Positions 28,952 to 38,313 of a DNA stretch of 64,000 nt are shown here, piece after piece (the first letter of the stretch is position 1; every line of letters begins with the position of its first letter). Under the pieces are notes generated by a model, which worked only from the letters and a program-made list of their open reading frames with translations, was not told the origin of the DNA and made no database searches. The position numbers and the translations under genes are program-made. This DNA comes from Streptomyces griseoluteus (lineage in GTDB: Bacteria; Actinomycetota; Actinomycetes; Streptomycetales; Streptomycetaceae). The stretch spans positions 434,001-498,000 of the forward strand of contig NZ_SRRU01000002.1 of assembly GCF_004784465.1 (NCBI RefSeq), in the 5' to 3' direction.

Positions 28952-30212
28952 ACCGGGCCCCCGCACCGACACCGAGATACGCCCGGCCGCCCCCACAGGC
29001 GACCGGGCGGCTCATCGTGACCCCAACGTCCTGCGCTGGCTGGCCGCGTACACCGCGTCCATGCTCGGGGACAACGTCTACTACATCGCCCTGTCCTGGG
29101 CCGCCGTGCGGGCCGGGAGCCCCTCGCAGGCCGGGCTCGTGATGGCGGCCAGCGCGGTGCCCAGGGCCTTGCTGCTGCTGGGCGGCGGGGTGATCGCGGA
29201 CCGGTTCGGGCCGCGCCGGGTGGTCGTCGGCAGCGACGCCGTGCGCTGCGCGGCCGTGCTCGCGGTCGCCGCGCTGCTGTCCGTCACCACGCCCGGCCTC
29301 TGGCCGCTCGCCGCGCTGGCGCTGGTCTTCGGCACCGTCGACGCCGTCTTCATGCCGGCCGTCGGCGCGCTCCCGGCCCGGATCACCGCACCCGGCCAGC
29401 TCGCCCGCGTGCAGGGCCTGCGCGGGCTCGCCATCCGGATCGCCGGTGTCGTCGGCGCCCCGCTCGGCGGGCTCGGCGTGGCCATGGGTGGCGCGGCCAC
29501 CGCGTTCGGACTGGCCGGACTGCTCATCGCGCTCTCGCTACCCCTGCTGATCACCGTCCGGATCAGGCCGCTCCCGGACGAGAGGAGCGGCCGAGAGGCG
29601 GGCACCGCCTGGGCCGGCCTGGTGGACGGCCTGCGCTACGTCCGCCGCCACCGCGTCCTCGGCCCGCTGATGCTCGCCATCGCCCTCGGCGACTTCGGCT
29701 TCGTCGGCCCGCTCAACGTCGGTCTCACCCTGCTCGCCGACCGGCGTGGCTGGGGCGCGGCAGGCATGGGCTGGGTGCTCGCCGGGTTCGGCGTCGGCGC
29801 GGGTGCCGTCTCAGCTCTGCTCGCGGTACGCGGCCGGGTTCCGCGCGCCGGGCTTACCGCGGCCTGCTCGATCCTCGCCGGGTCGGTCGCCATCGGCGCC
29901 CTCGCCTATGTGCCGGTGCTCCCCGCGGCGGTCGGCACGGCCCTGCTGGTCGGGCTGCTCGCCGGGCTCAGCGGCGTGATGTGCGGGGCGCTGCTCCAGA
30001 CCCAGGCCGACCCCGCCTACCTGGGCCGGATCACCGCCGTCGCCAGCCTGGTCAGCCTGGGGCTCGCCCCGCTGAGCATGCCGTTCGCGGCCACCGCGAT
30101 CGGTGTCTGGGGGCTCGGGCCGGTGTTCGTGGCCAGCGCGGCGGTGTGCGGGCTGGGCGGGGTCGTGGTGCTGTGCTTCCCGCACCTCAGGCGGGCCGAG
30201 CTGCCCGTCTGA
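28944..30212 (+). CDS. MFS transporter
   Basis: 422 aa from the GTG at 28944, overlapping the hisF stop by 8 bp, so probably translated with the his operon. Twelve hydrophobic segments; the loop [18 protein letters not shown] is the MFS motif A. It resembles the MFS_3/EntS-like exporters. The substrate is unknown; the link to histidine genes is by position only. Convergent with the VOC gene. Confidence 0.9.
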   Translation: MSEPGPRTDTEIRPAAPTGDRAAHRDPNVLRWLAAYTASMLGDNVYYIALSWAAVRAGSPSQAGLVMAASAVPRALLLLGGGVIADRFGPRRVVVGSDAVRCAAVLAVAALLSVTTPGLWPLAALALVFGTVDAVFMPAVGALPARITAPGQLARVQGLRGLAIRIAGVVGAPLGGLGVAMGGAATAFGLAGLLIALSLPLLITVRIRPLPDERSGREAGTAWAGLVDGLRYVRRHRVLGPLMLAIALGDFGFVGPLNVGLTLLADRRGWGAAGMGWVLAGFGVGAGAVSALLAVRGRVPRAGLTAACSILAGSVAIGALAYVPVLPAAVGTALLVGLLAGLSGVMCGALLQTQADPAYLGRITAVASLVSLGLAPLSMPFAATAIGVWGLGPVFVASAAVCGLGGVVVLCFPHLRRAELPV

Positions 30213-30216
30213 GGGG

Positions 30217-30615
30217 TCAGCGCAGTCGCTGGGTGAGCTGGACCAGATTGCCCACCGTGTCGTCGAACACGGCCGCCAGCACCGGCCCCTGCTCCTGCGG
30301 GGGATGGGTGAACCGGACACCGGCGGCGCGCAGCCGCTCGTACTCCACGCGCATGTCGTCCACCTCGAACACGATGGTCGGCAGGCCCGCTTCGTACAGC
30401 GCGGTGCGGTACGGCTCGGCGATGGGGCCCCCGCCGGGCTCCAGCAGCAACTGGAGGTCCGGCTGGGCCCCCTGCGGCGCGCCCACCGTCACGAACAGCA
30501 CGCCGTCGCCGAGGTCCAGGTGGAGCCGGGTCTCGAACCCCAGCACCTCCGTGTAGAAGGCGTGCGCCCGCGCCACGTCGTCCACATAGACCCCGGTCAT
30601 GGCGACCTTGATCAT
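30217..30615 (-). CDS. VOC (glyoxalase/bleomycin resistance) superfamily protein
   Basis: 132 aa. Two beta-alpha-beta-beta-beta modules: MIKVAMTGVYVDDVARAHAFYTEVLGF..., then TIVFEVDDMRVEYERLRAAGVRFTHPP. The family covers glyoxalases, dioxygenases and drug-binding proteins; metal ligands cannot be fixed here and the substrate is unknown. Confidence 0.88.
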   Translation of the reverse strand: MIKVAMTGVYVDDVARAHAFYTEVLGFETRLHLDLGDGVLFVTVGAPQGAQPDLQLLLEPGGGPIAEPYRTALYEAGLPTIVFEVDDMRVEYERLRAAGVRFTHPPQEQGPVLAAVFDDTVGNLVQLTQRLR

Positions 30616-30651
30616 GGCGGTGCCCCGCTCTCGTCAGGTGTCCGGAGCGGC

Positions 30652-31287
30652 TCAGAGACCGAGCTGACGGCAGTCGTGCAGGGCGGTGATCGCGTCCGCG
30701 TCGCCCTCCAGTGCCACCTTGGCCGCGTCCTGCCGCCCGTAGGCGAACATCAGCAGCTCCGAGGGCTCACCGGTCGCCGTCACCACCGGCGTGCCCCGGT
30801 GCGCCACCACCGTACGGCCGTCCGGTCGGCGCAGCACCAGGCCGGTAGGGGCGTGCCGTCCGGTCATCCGGGCCGTGCGCTCCAGCCGCGACCACAGCAG
30901 GTCCTGGAACACCGGGTCCAGCTCGCGCGGGCTCCAGTCCGGCTGGGCGCGGCGCACGTCCTCGGCGTGGATGTAGAACTCGACGGTGTTGGCCGCCTCG
31001 TCCAGCTGCTTCAGCCGGAACGGGGAGAACTTCGGCGGGCCGGTGCGGATCAGCCGGATCAGCTCGTCGTAGGGCTTGGCCGCGTACTCCTCCATCACCC
31101 GGTCCAGCCGGGGGGCCAGGGGCTTGGCGAGCATCCCGGCCGCCGCGTCGGGGCGCCGTTCGCGCACCACCACGTGCGCGGCCAGATCACGGGTCGTCCA
31201 GCCCTCGCACAGGGTCGGTGCGTCCGGGCCGGCGGTTTCCAAGAGGTCTGCGAGCAGGAGACGTTCACGCTTGGCGAAGGTCGACAT
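30652..31287 (-). CDS. TIGR03085 family protein (DinB/mycothiol-dependent isomerase fold)
   Basis: 211 aa from the ATG at 31287; the much longer open frame upstream is antisense to hisI and trpE. An N-terminal four-helix domain starts with RLLLADLLETAGPDAPTLCEGWTTRDLAAHVVVRERRPDA, the pattern of mycothiol-dependent maleylpyruvate isomerase/DinB proteins with metal-binding His. Actinobacterial TIGR03085 proteins are found near his and trp genes. Reaction unknown. Divergent from hisI across 73 bp. Confidence 0.87.
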   Translation of the reverse strand: MSTFAKRERLLLADLLETAGPDAPTLCEGWTTRDLAAHVVVRERRPDAAAGMLAKPLAPRLDRVMEEYAAKPYDELIRLIRTGPPKFSPFRLKQLDEAANTVEFYIHAEDVRRAQPDWSPRELDPVFQDLLWSRLERTARMTGRHAPTGLVLRRPDGRTVVAHRGTPVVTATGEPSELLMFAYGRQDAAKVALEGDADAITALHDCRQLGL

Positions 31288-31360
31288 GACTTCAGCGTAC
31301 GGCCACCGCGGAGGACCACGCAGCGGACACGGAACGTGACCCCGGGCCTCGCACGGCACA

Positions 31361-31750
31361 ATGGCTCCCATGACCCGTACGACCCGCAGCCCCCGTCCCA
31401 GCGGCCTCGACCCCGAGATCGCCGCCCGCCTCAAGCGCGACCCGGACGGCCTCGTCCCCGCCGTGGCCCAGCAGTACGACACCGGCGAGGTGCTGATGCT
31501 CGGCTGGATGGACGACGAGGCGCTGCACCGCACGCTGACCACCGGGCGCTGCACGTACTGGTCCCGCAGCCGCCAGGAGTACTGGGTCAAGGGCGACACC
31601 TCCGGCCACGTCCAGGTCGTCAAGTCGGTTGCGCTGGACTGCGACGCCGACACCGTGCTCGTCAAGGTCGACCAGACGGGCGCCGCCTGCCACACCGGTG
31701 ACCGGACCTGCTTCGACGCCGACGTGCTGCTCAAGGAGGAGGACCGGTGA
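31361..31750 (+). CDS. hisI: Phosphoribosyl-AMP cyclohydrolase
   Basis: 129 aa. Opens the adenine ring of PR-AMP in the third step of histidine synthesis; monofunctional, without a HisE domain. [36 protein letters not shown] and the zinc-binding [26 protein letters not shown] are intact. It lies apart from the other his genes but its stop overlaps the trpE start (GTGA), coupling the two pathways. Confidence 0.97.
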   Translation: MAPMTRTTRSPRPSGLDPEIAARLKRDPDGLVPAVAQQYDTGEVLMLGWMDDEALHRTLTTGRCTYWSRSRQEYWVKGDTSGHVQVVKSVALDCDADTVLVKVDQTGAACHTGDRTCFDADVLLKEEDR

Positions 31751-33237
31751 ACGCCATGGACCTCGACACCTTCCGCAAGCTCGCCGCCGACCGGCGGGTC
31801 GTCCCGGTCACCCGCAAGCTCCTCGCCGACGGAGACACCCCCGTCGCCCTCTACCGCAAGCTCGCCGCCGAACGCCCCGGCACCTTCCTGCTGGAGTCCG
31901 CCGAGAACGGCCGCTCCTGGTCCCGGTACTCCTTCGTCGGCGTCCGCTCGGCGGGCACCCTGACCACGCGCGACGGCGAGGCCCACTGGCTCGGCACCCC
32001 GCCGGTCGGCGTCCCCACCGACGGCGACCCGCTCGCCGCGCTGCGCGCCACCCTCCAGGCCCTGCACACCCCGCACCAGGAGGGCCTGCCGCCCTTCACC
32101 GGCGGCATGGTCGGCTACCTCGGCTACGACATCGTCCGCCGCCTGGAGAAGATCGGCCCCGGCGAGCGCGACGACCTGAACCTGCCCGAGCTGACCATGC
32201 TCCTGACCAGCGATCTCGCGGTGATGGACCACTGGGAGGGCTCGGTCCTGCTGATCGCCAACGCGATCAACCACAACGACCTCGACACCGGCGTGGACGA
32301 GGCGTACGCCGACGCGGTCGCCCGGCTCGACGCCATGGAGGCCGACCTGGCCCGCCCGGTCGCCCAGCCCCCGGCCGTGCTGCCGCCCTCCGAGCTGCCC
32401 GAGTACACCGCGCTGTGGGGCGGCCCCGACTTCCGGGCGGCCGTGGAGGACGTCAAGGAGCGCATCCGCGCGGGCGAGGCGTTCCAGGTCGTCCCCTCCC
32501 AGCGCTTCGAGACGCCGTGCACCGCGAGCGCGCTGGACGTGTACCGGGTGCTGCGGGCCACCAACCCGTCCCCGTACATGTACCTGTTCCGGTTCGACGG
32601 GTTCGACGTGGTCGGCTCCTCGCCCGAGGCGCTGGTCAAGGTCGAGGACGGCCGCGCCATGGTGCACCCCATCGCGGGCACCCGGCACCGGGGCAGCACC
32701 CCGCAGGAGGACCAGGCGCTCGCCGACGAGCTGATGGCCGACCCCAAGGAGCGCGCCGAGCACCTGATGCTGGTCGACCTCGGCCGTAACGACCTCGGCC
32801 GGGTCTGCGAACCCGGCTCGGTGGAGGTCGTCGACTTCATGTCGATCGAGCGCTACTCGCACGTGATGCACATCGTGTCCACCGTCACCGGCGAGGTCGC
32901 CGGGGACCGGACCGCCTTCGACGTGCTCACCGCCTGCTTCCCGGCCGGCACCCTCTCCGGCGCCCCCAAGCCCCGCGCGATGCAGATCATCGACGAGCTC
33001 GAGCCCTCCCGGCGCGGCCTGTACGGCGGCTGCGTCGGCTACCTCGACTTCGCGGGCGACTCCGACACCGCCATCGCCATCCGCACCGCCCTGCTGCGCG
33101 ACGGCACGGCATACGTGCAGGCCGGGGCCGGGATCGTCGCGGACTCCGACCCGGTCGCGGAGGACCAGGAGTGCCGCAACAAGGCGGCGGCCGTGCTGCG
33201 CGCCGTGCACACCGCCAACCGGCTGGGCACGGTGTGA
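31747..33237 (+). CDS. trpE: Anthranilate synthase component I
   Basis: 496 aa. Converts chorismate to anthranilate with ammonia from the glutaminase subunit, which is not encoded in this window. GTG at 31747 overlaps the hisI stop; ATG at 31756 is an alternative. The feedback-binding [18 protein letters not shown], and the catalytic [34 protein letters not shown] and [11 protein letters not shown] blocks are present. No leader peptide or attenuator can precede it because it overlaps hisI. Confidence 0.97.
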   Translation: MNAMDLDTFRKLAADRRVVPVTRKLLADGDTPVALYRKLAAERPGTFLLESAENGRSWSRYSFVGVRSAGTLTTRDGEAHWLGTPPVGVPTDGDPLAALRATLQALHTPHQEGLPPFTGGMVGYLGYDIVRRLEKIGPGERDDLNLPELTMLLTSDLAVMDHWEGSVLLIANAINHNDLDTGVDEAYADAVARLDAMEADLARPVAQPPAVLPPSELPEYTALWGGPDFRAAVEDVKERIRAGEAFQVVPSQRFETPCTASALDVYRVLRATNPSPYMYLFRFDGFDVVGSSPEALVKVEDGRAMVHPIAGTRHRGSTPQEDQALADELMADPKERAEHLMLVDLGRNDLGRVCEPGSVEVVDFMSIERYSHVMHIVSTVTGEVAGDRTAFDVLTACFPAGTLSGAPKPRAMQIIDELEPSRRGLYGGCVGYLDFAGDSDTAIAIRTALLRDGTAYVQAGAGIVADSDPVAEDQECRNKAAAVLRAVHTANRLGTV

Positions 33238-33286
33238 CCCGCTCGCGGGAACCCCGGATGACGCTTCGTCCGGGGTTCAGGCGATA

Positions 33287-33925
33287 GTGGAGTACGTGAC
33301 TGCCGTACCGCACCCCCGTTCCGAAGCCGCCGCGCCCGCCCGCTCCGGCCGGCGCAGCCTCGCCGTCGCCCTGCTGTCCGGCGCGCTCGGCGCGGCCGTG
33401 GCGCTGCTGGCGACCCGGCAGCGCTGGGCCGAGGGGACCGCGACCGTCGCCGGCGGCAACTTCCCGCTGACCGCCACGGGCAGCGACGTCACCGGCGTCC
33501 CCGCCGCTCTCGCCGTCGTGGGCCTCGCCGCGCTGGTCGCCGTGTTCGCGGTGCGGCGGACGGGCCGGTTCGCCGTCGCCGCGCTGCTCACGCTCTCCGG
33601 CGCGGGCATCGTCGCCGCCTCGCTCGCCGGGGTCGCGGACGGCTCCGCGCTGGACGAGAAGGCGGCCGCCACCACCGGCGACACCTCCGCCACCGTCCAG
33701 GCCCTCAGCCACACCGCCTGGCCCTACGCCGCCGCCGCCGGAGGCGTGCTGATCCTGCTCGCCGGGCTCCTGGCGCTGCGCTACGGCCCCCGATGGCCCG
33801 CCATGTCCGGCCGCTACGAGCGCGGCACGGACCGCCCCCGGCGCAGCCCCCGCCCGGTCGACCCGGAGCGTCCCGAGGAGATCTGGAAGGCCCTGGACCG
33901 GGGCGAGGACCCCACCGGCGCCTGA
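33287..33925 (+). CDS. Trp biosynthesis-associated membrane protein (TIGR02234 type)
   Basis: 212 aa, GTG start at 33287. About four hydrophobic segments (25-45, 70-85, 95-115, 145-163) with the extracytoplasmic loop RQRWAEGTATVAGG characteristic of the small actinobacterial family found between trp genes. Basic, Pro-rich C-terminal tail. No enzymatic motif; proposed only by context to assist tryptophan biosynthesis. Follows trpE by 49 bp. Confidence 0.85.
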   Translation: MEYVTAVPHPRSEAAAPARSGRRSLAVALLSGALGAAVALLATRQRWAEGTATVAGGNFPLTATGSDVTGVPAALAVVGLAALVAVFAVRRTGRFAVAALLTLSGAGIVAASLAGVADGSALDEKAAATTGDTSATVQALSHTAWPYAAAAGGVLILLAGLLALRYGPRWPAMSGRYERGTDRPRRSPRPVDPERPEEIWKALDRGEDPTGA

Positions 33926-34094
33926 AGCTCCGCCCGAGTGTGGCCAAACAGACTCCCACCCCCGCGCCGGTCGCGGGTGGGCGTACGGGAGAATGGACCC
34001 CGAGCGACCCGGCTCGGACAGTGACGGGCGGGCTCGGACCGTACGACCCGTACGGCATGAAACTCGACACGTACACAGCAACGAGGAGCAAGTC

Positions 34095-34346
34095 ATGGCG
34101 GGCAGCAGCCACGGTCACACCCCGGCCGCCTGGACCGGTGTCATCATCGCCTTCATCGGTTTCTGCGTCTCGGGCGCCTTCATCGTGATGGCCCAGCCCG
34201 TCGGCTTCTGGGCCGGCATGGTCGTCGTGGCCCTCGGTGGCGTCGTGGGCTGGATCATGCGCTCCATGGGCCTCGGCATGCCGAAGGACAACGCGGTCCG
34301 CCCTACCGCCGCGGCCACCCGTGAGCCGGTCGCCGCGGAGAGCTGA
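34095..34346 (+). CDS. HGxxPAAW motif membrane protein
   Basis: 83 aa, ATG at 34095 with gaggag nine bases upstream. The name-giving motif is residues 6-13 (HGHTPAAW), followed by two hydrophobic segments (about 14-32 and 36-54) and a short polar tail. A conserved small protein of Streptomyces trp clusters; function unknown. A strong hairpin follows 10 bp after its stop. Confidence 0.87.
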   Translation: MAGSSHGHTPAAWTGVIIAFIGFCVSGAFIVMAQPVGFWAGMVVVALGGVVGWIMRSMGLGMPKDNAVRPTAAATREPVAAES

Positions 34347-34356
34347 GCGAAGCACC

Positions 34357-34408
34357 CGTGAAGGGGCGCCCCTGAGCCGTACGGACGGCTCAGGGGCGCC
34401 CCTTCACG
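34357..34408. terminator. Perfect 24-bp-stem hairpin terminator
   Basis: Arms 34357-34380 and 34385-34408 are exact complements, with a 4-nt loop acgg. It lies between the HGxxPAAW gene and the DUF2752 gene. There is no T-run, as is usual for strong Streptomyces terminators. It should separate the trpE transcript from the downstream genes. Confidence 0.85.
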
Positions 34409-34440
34409 CGTCCGTACCGGGGCCACGGCAGAATGCCAGG

Positions 34441-34884
34441 GTGAACGCCGACAGCGGTGCCCCGCCCTTCGCCCCGCCCGCTCGGATGCCGCTGTGGCGG
34501 CGCCTGGCCGCCCCGGCGGGAGTGCTCGCGGCGGTGGCCGCAGCCTTCGCCTACGTCGGCACGGTCGACCCCAACCAGCCCGGCCACTACCCCGTCTGCC
34601 CGCTGTACGCGCTGACCGGGCTGTACTGCCCCGGCTGCGGCGGACTGCGCAGCGCGCACGCCTTCGTCCACGGCGACCTCCTCGGCGCCCTGCACGACAA
34701 CGCGGCCGGAGTCGCCGCCTACCTCGCCTTCGCCGTGCTGTGGACCCTCTGGGCGGTCCGGGCCGCGCGGAGCCTGCCGGTGCGCCTGGTCCTGGACCGC
34801 ACCCCGCTGTGGGTCCTCGGCTCCGCGCTGCTGCTCTTCACCGTCGTCCGGAACCTGCCGTTCGGTGGCCCGATCCGTCCTTGA
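34441..34884 (+). CDS. DUF2752 family membrane protein
   Basis: 147 aa, GTG at 34441. Three hydrophobic segments (about 22-42, 80-100, 118-135). The DUF2752 signature CPLYALTGLYCPGCGGLRSAHAFVHGD with its three cysteines lies between the first two. Function unknown; the CPGCG element suggests metal or redox binding. It sits between the trpE and trpC blocks as in other Streptomyces. Confidence 0.88.
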   Translation: MNADSGAPPFAPPARMPLWRRLAAPAGVLAAVAAAFAYVGTVDPNQPGHYPVCPLYALTGLYCPGCGGLRSAHAFVHGDLLGALHDNAAGVAAYLAFAVLWTLWAVRAARSLPVRLVLDRTPLWVLGSALLLFTVVRNLPFGGPIRP

Positions 34885-35016
34885 TCAACAAGGAATGTCC
34901 AGGTAATGGGACCGCCGCCCGCCGGATGCGAGGCCTGGCAGTTCCTCCGGATACCATCGGTGTGACCTGGGTTTTCGGACCCGCCCCAGACCACCCGCTG
35001 AAAGGGGGCCGCTCGC

Positions 35017-35826
35017 GTGAGCGTGCTCGACGAGATCATCGACGGAGTCCGGGCCGACCTCGCGGAGCGGCAGGCCCGCGTCAGCCTCGACGAGCTCAAG
35101 GAGCGCGCGGCGCAGGCCCCGGCCGCCAAGGACGGCGTGGCCGCCCTCAAGGGCGACGGCGTCAAGGTCATCTGCGAGGTCAAGCGCTCCAGCCCGTCCA
35201 AGGGCGCGCTGGCCGCCATCGCCGACCCCGCCGCGCTGGCCGCCGACTACGAGGCGGGCGGCGCCGCCGTCATCTCCGTCCTCACCGAGCAGCGCCGCTT
35301 CGGCGGTTCGCTGGCCGACCTGGAGGCCGTCCGCGCCCGCGTCGACATCCCGGTGCTGCGCAAGGACTTCATCGTCACCTCGTACCAACTCTGGGAGGCC
35401 CGCGCGTACGGCGCCGACCTGGCGCTGCTCATCGTGGCCGCGCTGGAGCAGCCCGCGCTGGAGTCGCTGATCGAGCGTGCCGTCTCCATCGGGCTGACCC
35501 CGCTGGTCGAGGTGCACGACGAGGACGAGATCGAGCGTGCCGTGGACGCGGGCGCCAGGATCATCGGTGTGAACGCCCGCAACCTGAGGACCCTGGAGGT
35601 CGACCGGGGCACCTTCGAGCGGATCGCCCCGGAGATCCCCGACGAGCTGGTCAAGGTCGCGGAGTCCGGTGTACGTGGCCCGCACGACCTGATCGCCTAC
35701 GCCAACGCCGGCGCCGACGCCGTCCTGGTCGGCGAGTCCCTGGTCACCGGCCGCGACCCCAAGGGCGCGGTGGCCGACCTGGTGGCCGCGGGCGAGCACC
35801 CCGCACTCCGGCACGGCCGCGGCTGA
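35017..35826 (+). CDS. trpC: Indole-3-glycerol phosphate synthase
   Basis: 269 aa, GTG at 35017 after aaaggggg. TIM barrel that closes CdRP to indole glycerol phosphate. [15 protein letters not shown] with the catalytic Lys, [27 protein letters not shown] and [15 protein letters not shown] are all present. Monofunctional: no TrpF domain is fused. First gene of trpC-trpM-trpB-trpA. Weak promoter-like TTGATC/TAATGG hexamers 17 bases apart lie at 34881-34909. Confidence 0.97.
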   Translation: MSVLDEIIDGVRADLAERQARVSLDELKERAAQAPAAKDGVAALKGDGVKVICEVKRSSPSKGALAAIADPAALAADYEAGGAAVISVLTEQRRFGGSLADLEAVRARVDIPVLRKDFIVTSYQLWEARAYGADLALLIVAALEQPALESLIERAVSIGLTPLVEVHDEDEIERAVDAGARIIGVNARNLRTLEVDRGTFERIAPEIPDELVKVAESGVRGPHDLIAYANAGADAVLVGESLVTGRDPKGAVADLVAAGEHPALRHGRG

Positions 35827-35848
35827 TCCCCCGGTAGGCTTGACCCCG

Positions 35849-36070
35849 ATGACTCTCACCCTGACCGCCACCGTGGACCGCCACGCCCGCCTCGCGCGCG
35901 GCTGCCGTCCCCGCGGCTGCCGCGCCCCGGCCCGCCGCGTCCACGGCCGCAGGGTCAGGTACCACATCGGGGCGGAGCCGGGCCAGATCAATGGCATGCG
36001 ATGGCGACAGCCGACCTGTAGGGGCGCGGGGAACTGCGCGACCAGCCACGAACGGCCCGCAGCCGGATAA
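35849..36070 (+). CDS. trpM: Tryptophan biosynthesis modulator TrpM, C-terminally extended
   Basis: 73 aa, ATG at 35849, 22 bp after trpC; a TTG at 35840 is also in frame. Highly basic and Cys-containing: DRHARLARGCRPRGCRAPARR, then YHIGAEPGQINGMRWR. It matches the small Streptomyces protein TrpM, encoded between trpC and trpB and reported in S. coelicolor to affect growth, development and tryptophan metabolism. Here the last 16 residues (58-73) are read from a dispersed-repeat sequence at 36018-36067, so the C-terminus is probably longer than in the ancestor. Confidence 0.85.
   Translation: MTLTLTATVDRHARLARGCRPRGCRAPARRVHGRRVRYHIGAEPGQINGMRWRQPTCRGAGNCATSHERPAAG
36018..36067. repeat. Dispersed Streptomyces-type repeat overlapping the 3' end of trpM
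   Basis: The segment starts taggggcgcggggaactgcg and runs through a gaccagccacg-like centre to cccgcagcc. I recognise this as a short element scattered through many Streptomyces genomes, usually in intergenic DNA. Here it supplies the last codons of trpM. Boundaries are approximate. Confidence 0.65.
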
Positions 36071-36130
36071 CCATCCCCGCCCCCACGGCGAACAGTGTCT
36101 TTTCACACGCACTCACCGTGAGGTACTGGC

Positions 36131-37417
36131 ATGCCCAGCAACAATTACTTCTTCCCCGACCCGGAGGGTCAAGTTCCCACCACCGGGGGCTACTTCGGCG
36201 CCTTCGGCGGCAAGTTCATCCCGGAGGCCCTGGTCGCCGCCGTGGACGAGGTCGCCGTCGAGTACGACAAGGCCAAGGCGGACCCCGAGTTCGCCCGCGA
36301 GCTGAACGACCTCATGGTCGACTACACGGGCCGGCCGAGTTCGCTCACCGAAGTCCCCCGTTTCGCCGCCGAGGCGGGCGGAGCCCGCGTGTTCCTCAAG
36401 CGCGAGGACCTGAACCACACCGGCTCACACAAGATCAACAACGTCCTCGGCCAGGCCCTGCTCACCAAGCGGATGGGCAAGACCCGTGTCATCGCGGAGA
36501 CCGGCGCCGGCCAGCACGGCGTCGCCACCGCCACCGCCTGCGCCCTCTTCGGCCTCGACTGCACCATCTACATGGGCGAGATCGACACCGAGCGCCAGGC
36601 CCTCAACGTGGCCCGGATGCGCATGCTCGGCGCCGAGGTCGTGGCCGTGAAGTCCGGCAGCCGCACCCTGAAGGACGCCATCAACGAGGCGTTCCGCGAC
36701 TGGGTCGCCAACGTCGACCACACCCACTACCTCTTCGGTACGGTCGCCGGCCCGCACCCCTTCCCGGCGATGGTCCGCGACTTCCACCGCGTCATCGGCG
36801 TCGAGGCCCGCCGCCAGATCCTCGAGCGCGCCGGGCGCCTGCCCGACGCCGCCATCGCCTGCGTCGGCGGCGGCTCCAACGCGATCGGCCTCTTCCACGC
36901 CTTCATCCCCGACGCGGACGTGCGCCTGATCGGCTGCGAGCCCGCCGGACACGGCATCGACACCGGCGAGCACGCGGCCACCCTGACCGCGGGCGAGCCC
37001 GGCATCCTGCACGGCTCCCGCTCCTACGTCCTCCAGGACGACGAGGGCCAGATCACCGAGCCGTACTCGATCTCGGCCGGTCTGGACTACCCCGGCATCG
37101 GCCCCGAGCACTCCTACCTCAAGGACTCCGGCCGGGGCGAGTACCGCGCGGTCACCGACGACGCCGCCATGCAGGCTCTGCGCCTGCTGTCGCGCACCGA
37201 GGGCATCATCCCGGCCATCGAGAGCGCCCACGCGCTGGCCGGCGCCCTGGAGGTCGGCAAGGAACTGGGCCCGGACGGGCTGATCGTCGTCAACCTCTCC
37301 GGACGCGGCGACAAGGACATGGACACCGCCGCCCGGTACTTCGGGCTCTACGACACCGACGCCGAGGTCGCGGCCGACGAGGCCCACACCGCCGAGATCG
37401 AGGGGGACGCCAAGTGA
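36131..37417 (+). CDS. trpB: Tryptophan synthase beta chain
   Basis: 428 aa, ATG at 36131. PLP enzyme joining indole and serine. The PLP lysine is Lys101 in [31 protein letters not shown], the phosphate-binding [10 protein letters not shown] and C-terminal [17 protein letters not shown] are typical of the TrpB1 type that pairs with TrpA. The stop overlaps the trpA start (GTGA), consistent with 1:1 complex formation. Confidence 0.97.
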   Translation: MPSNNYFFPDPEGQVPTTGGYFGAFGGKFIPEALVAAVDEVAVEYDKAKADPEFARELNDLMVDYTGRPSSLTEVPRFAAEAGGARVFLKREDLNHTGSHKINNVLGQALLTKRMGKTRVIAETGAGQHGVATATACALFGLDCTIYMGEIDTERQALNVARMRMLGAEVVAVKSGSRTLKDAINEAFRDWVANVDHTHYLFGTVAGPHPFPAMVRDFHRVIGVEARRQILERAGRLPDAAIACVGGGSNAIGLFHAFIPDADVRLIGCEPAGHGIDTGEHAATLTAGEPGILHGSRSYVLQDDEGQITEPYSISAGLDYPGIGPEHSYLKDSGRGEYRAVTDDAAMQALRLLSRTEGIIPAIESAHALAGALEVGKELGPDGLIVVNLSGRGDKDMDTAARYFGLYDTDAEVAADEAHTAEIEGDAK

Positions 37418-38232
37418 GCGGCAACATCAACCTGCTGTCGGACACCCTCGCCGCCGCGAAGGCCGAGGACCGTGCCGCGCTCATCGCCTACCTCCCGGCC
37501 GGGTTCCCGACCGTGGACGGCGGCATCGAGGCGATCAAGGCCGCCTTCGACGGCGGCGCCGACGTCGTCGAGGTCGGCCTGCCGCACAGTGACCCGGTGC
37601 TCGACGGCCCGGTCATCCAGACCGCCGACGACATCGCCCTGCGCGGCGGGGTACGGATCGCGGACGTCATGCGCACGGTCCGCGAGGCCCACGCGGCCAC
37701 CGGCAAGCCGGTGCTCGTGATGACCTACTGGAACCCCATCGACCGCTACGGCGTCGAGCGGTTCACCGCCGAGCTGGCCGAGGCGGGCGGCGCGGGCTGC
37801 ATCCTGCCCGACCTGCCCGTGCAGGAGGCCGCGCTCTGGCGCGAGCACGCCCAGAAGCACGGTCTCGCCACGGTCTTCGTCGTCGCCCCCAGCAGCCGGG
37901 ACGCCCGGCTCGCCGAGATCACCGCGGCGGGCAGCGGCTTCGTCTACGCGGCCTCGCTGATGGGTGTCACCGGCACCCGTGAGTCCGTCGGCGCGCAGGC
38001 CGAGGATCTGGTGACGCGCACCCGCGCCACCCGCTCCGACCTGCCCGTCTGTGTCGGCCTCGGCGTCTCCGACGCGGCCCAGGCCGCCGAGGTGGCCGCC
38101 TTCGCCGACGGCGTCATCGTCGGCTCGGCCTTCGTCAAGCGCATGCTGGACGCCCCCGACGACGCCTCCGGTGTCGACGCCGTCCGCGCGCTCGCCGCCG
38201 ACCTGGCGAAGGGCGTCCGCCGGGGCGCCTGA
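37414..38232 (+). CDS. trpA: Tryptophan synthase alpha chain
   Basis: 272 aa, GTG overlapping the trpB stop. Cleaves indole glycerol phosphate and channels indole to TrpB. Catalytic residues are seen as Glu53 ([11 protein letters not shown]) and Asp64 ([14 protein letters not shown]); the loop reads PHSDP where many TrpA have [19 protein letters not shown] and [12 protein letters not shown] bind phosphate. Last gene of the trp block, followed by a terminator-like hairpin. Confidence 0.96.
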   Translation: MSGNINLLSDTLAAAKAEDRAALIAYLPAGFPTVDGGIEAIKAAFDGGADVVEVGLPHSDPVLDGPVIQTADDIALRGGVRIADVMRTVREAHAATGKPVLVMTYWNPIDRYGVERFTAELAEAGGAGCILPDLPVQEAALWREHAQKHGLATVFVVAPSSRDARLAEITAAGSGFVYAASLMGVTGTRESVGAQAEDLVTRTRATRSDLPVCVGLGVSDAAQAAEVAAFADGVIVGSAFVKRMLDAPDDASGVDAVRALAADLAKGVRRGA

Positions 38233-38272
38233 CCCCGGTCGCTCCACGTCACTCGAACGGGTGGACCTCCGG

Positions 38273-38299
38273 CCGGGGAGGCGCAATGCGTCTCCCCGG
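38273..38299 (+). terminator. Hairpin between trpA and the DsbA-like gene
   Basis: Arms 38273-38284 and 38288-38299 pair over 12 bp with one G-T wobble and a 3-nt loop aat. It ends eight bases before the aggaggt ribosome site of the next gene, so it could end the trp transcript or influence translation of the DsbA-like gene. Confidence 0.6.
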
Positions 38300-38313
38300 T
38301 TCGTTCAGGAGGT

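Noticed and set aside
31747..31760. A trp leader peptide or attenuator before trpE
   Set aside because: trpE overlaps hisI by 4 bp, so there is no room for a leader.
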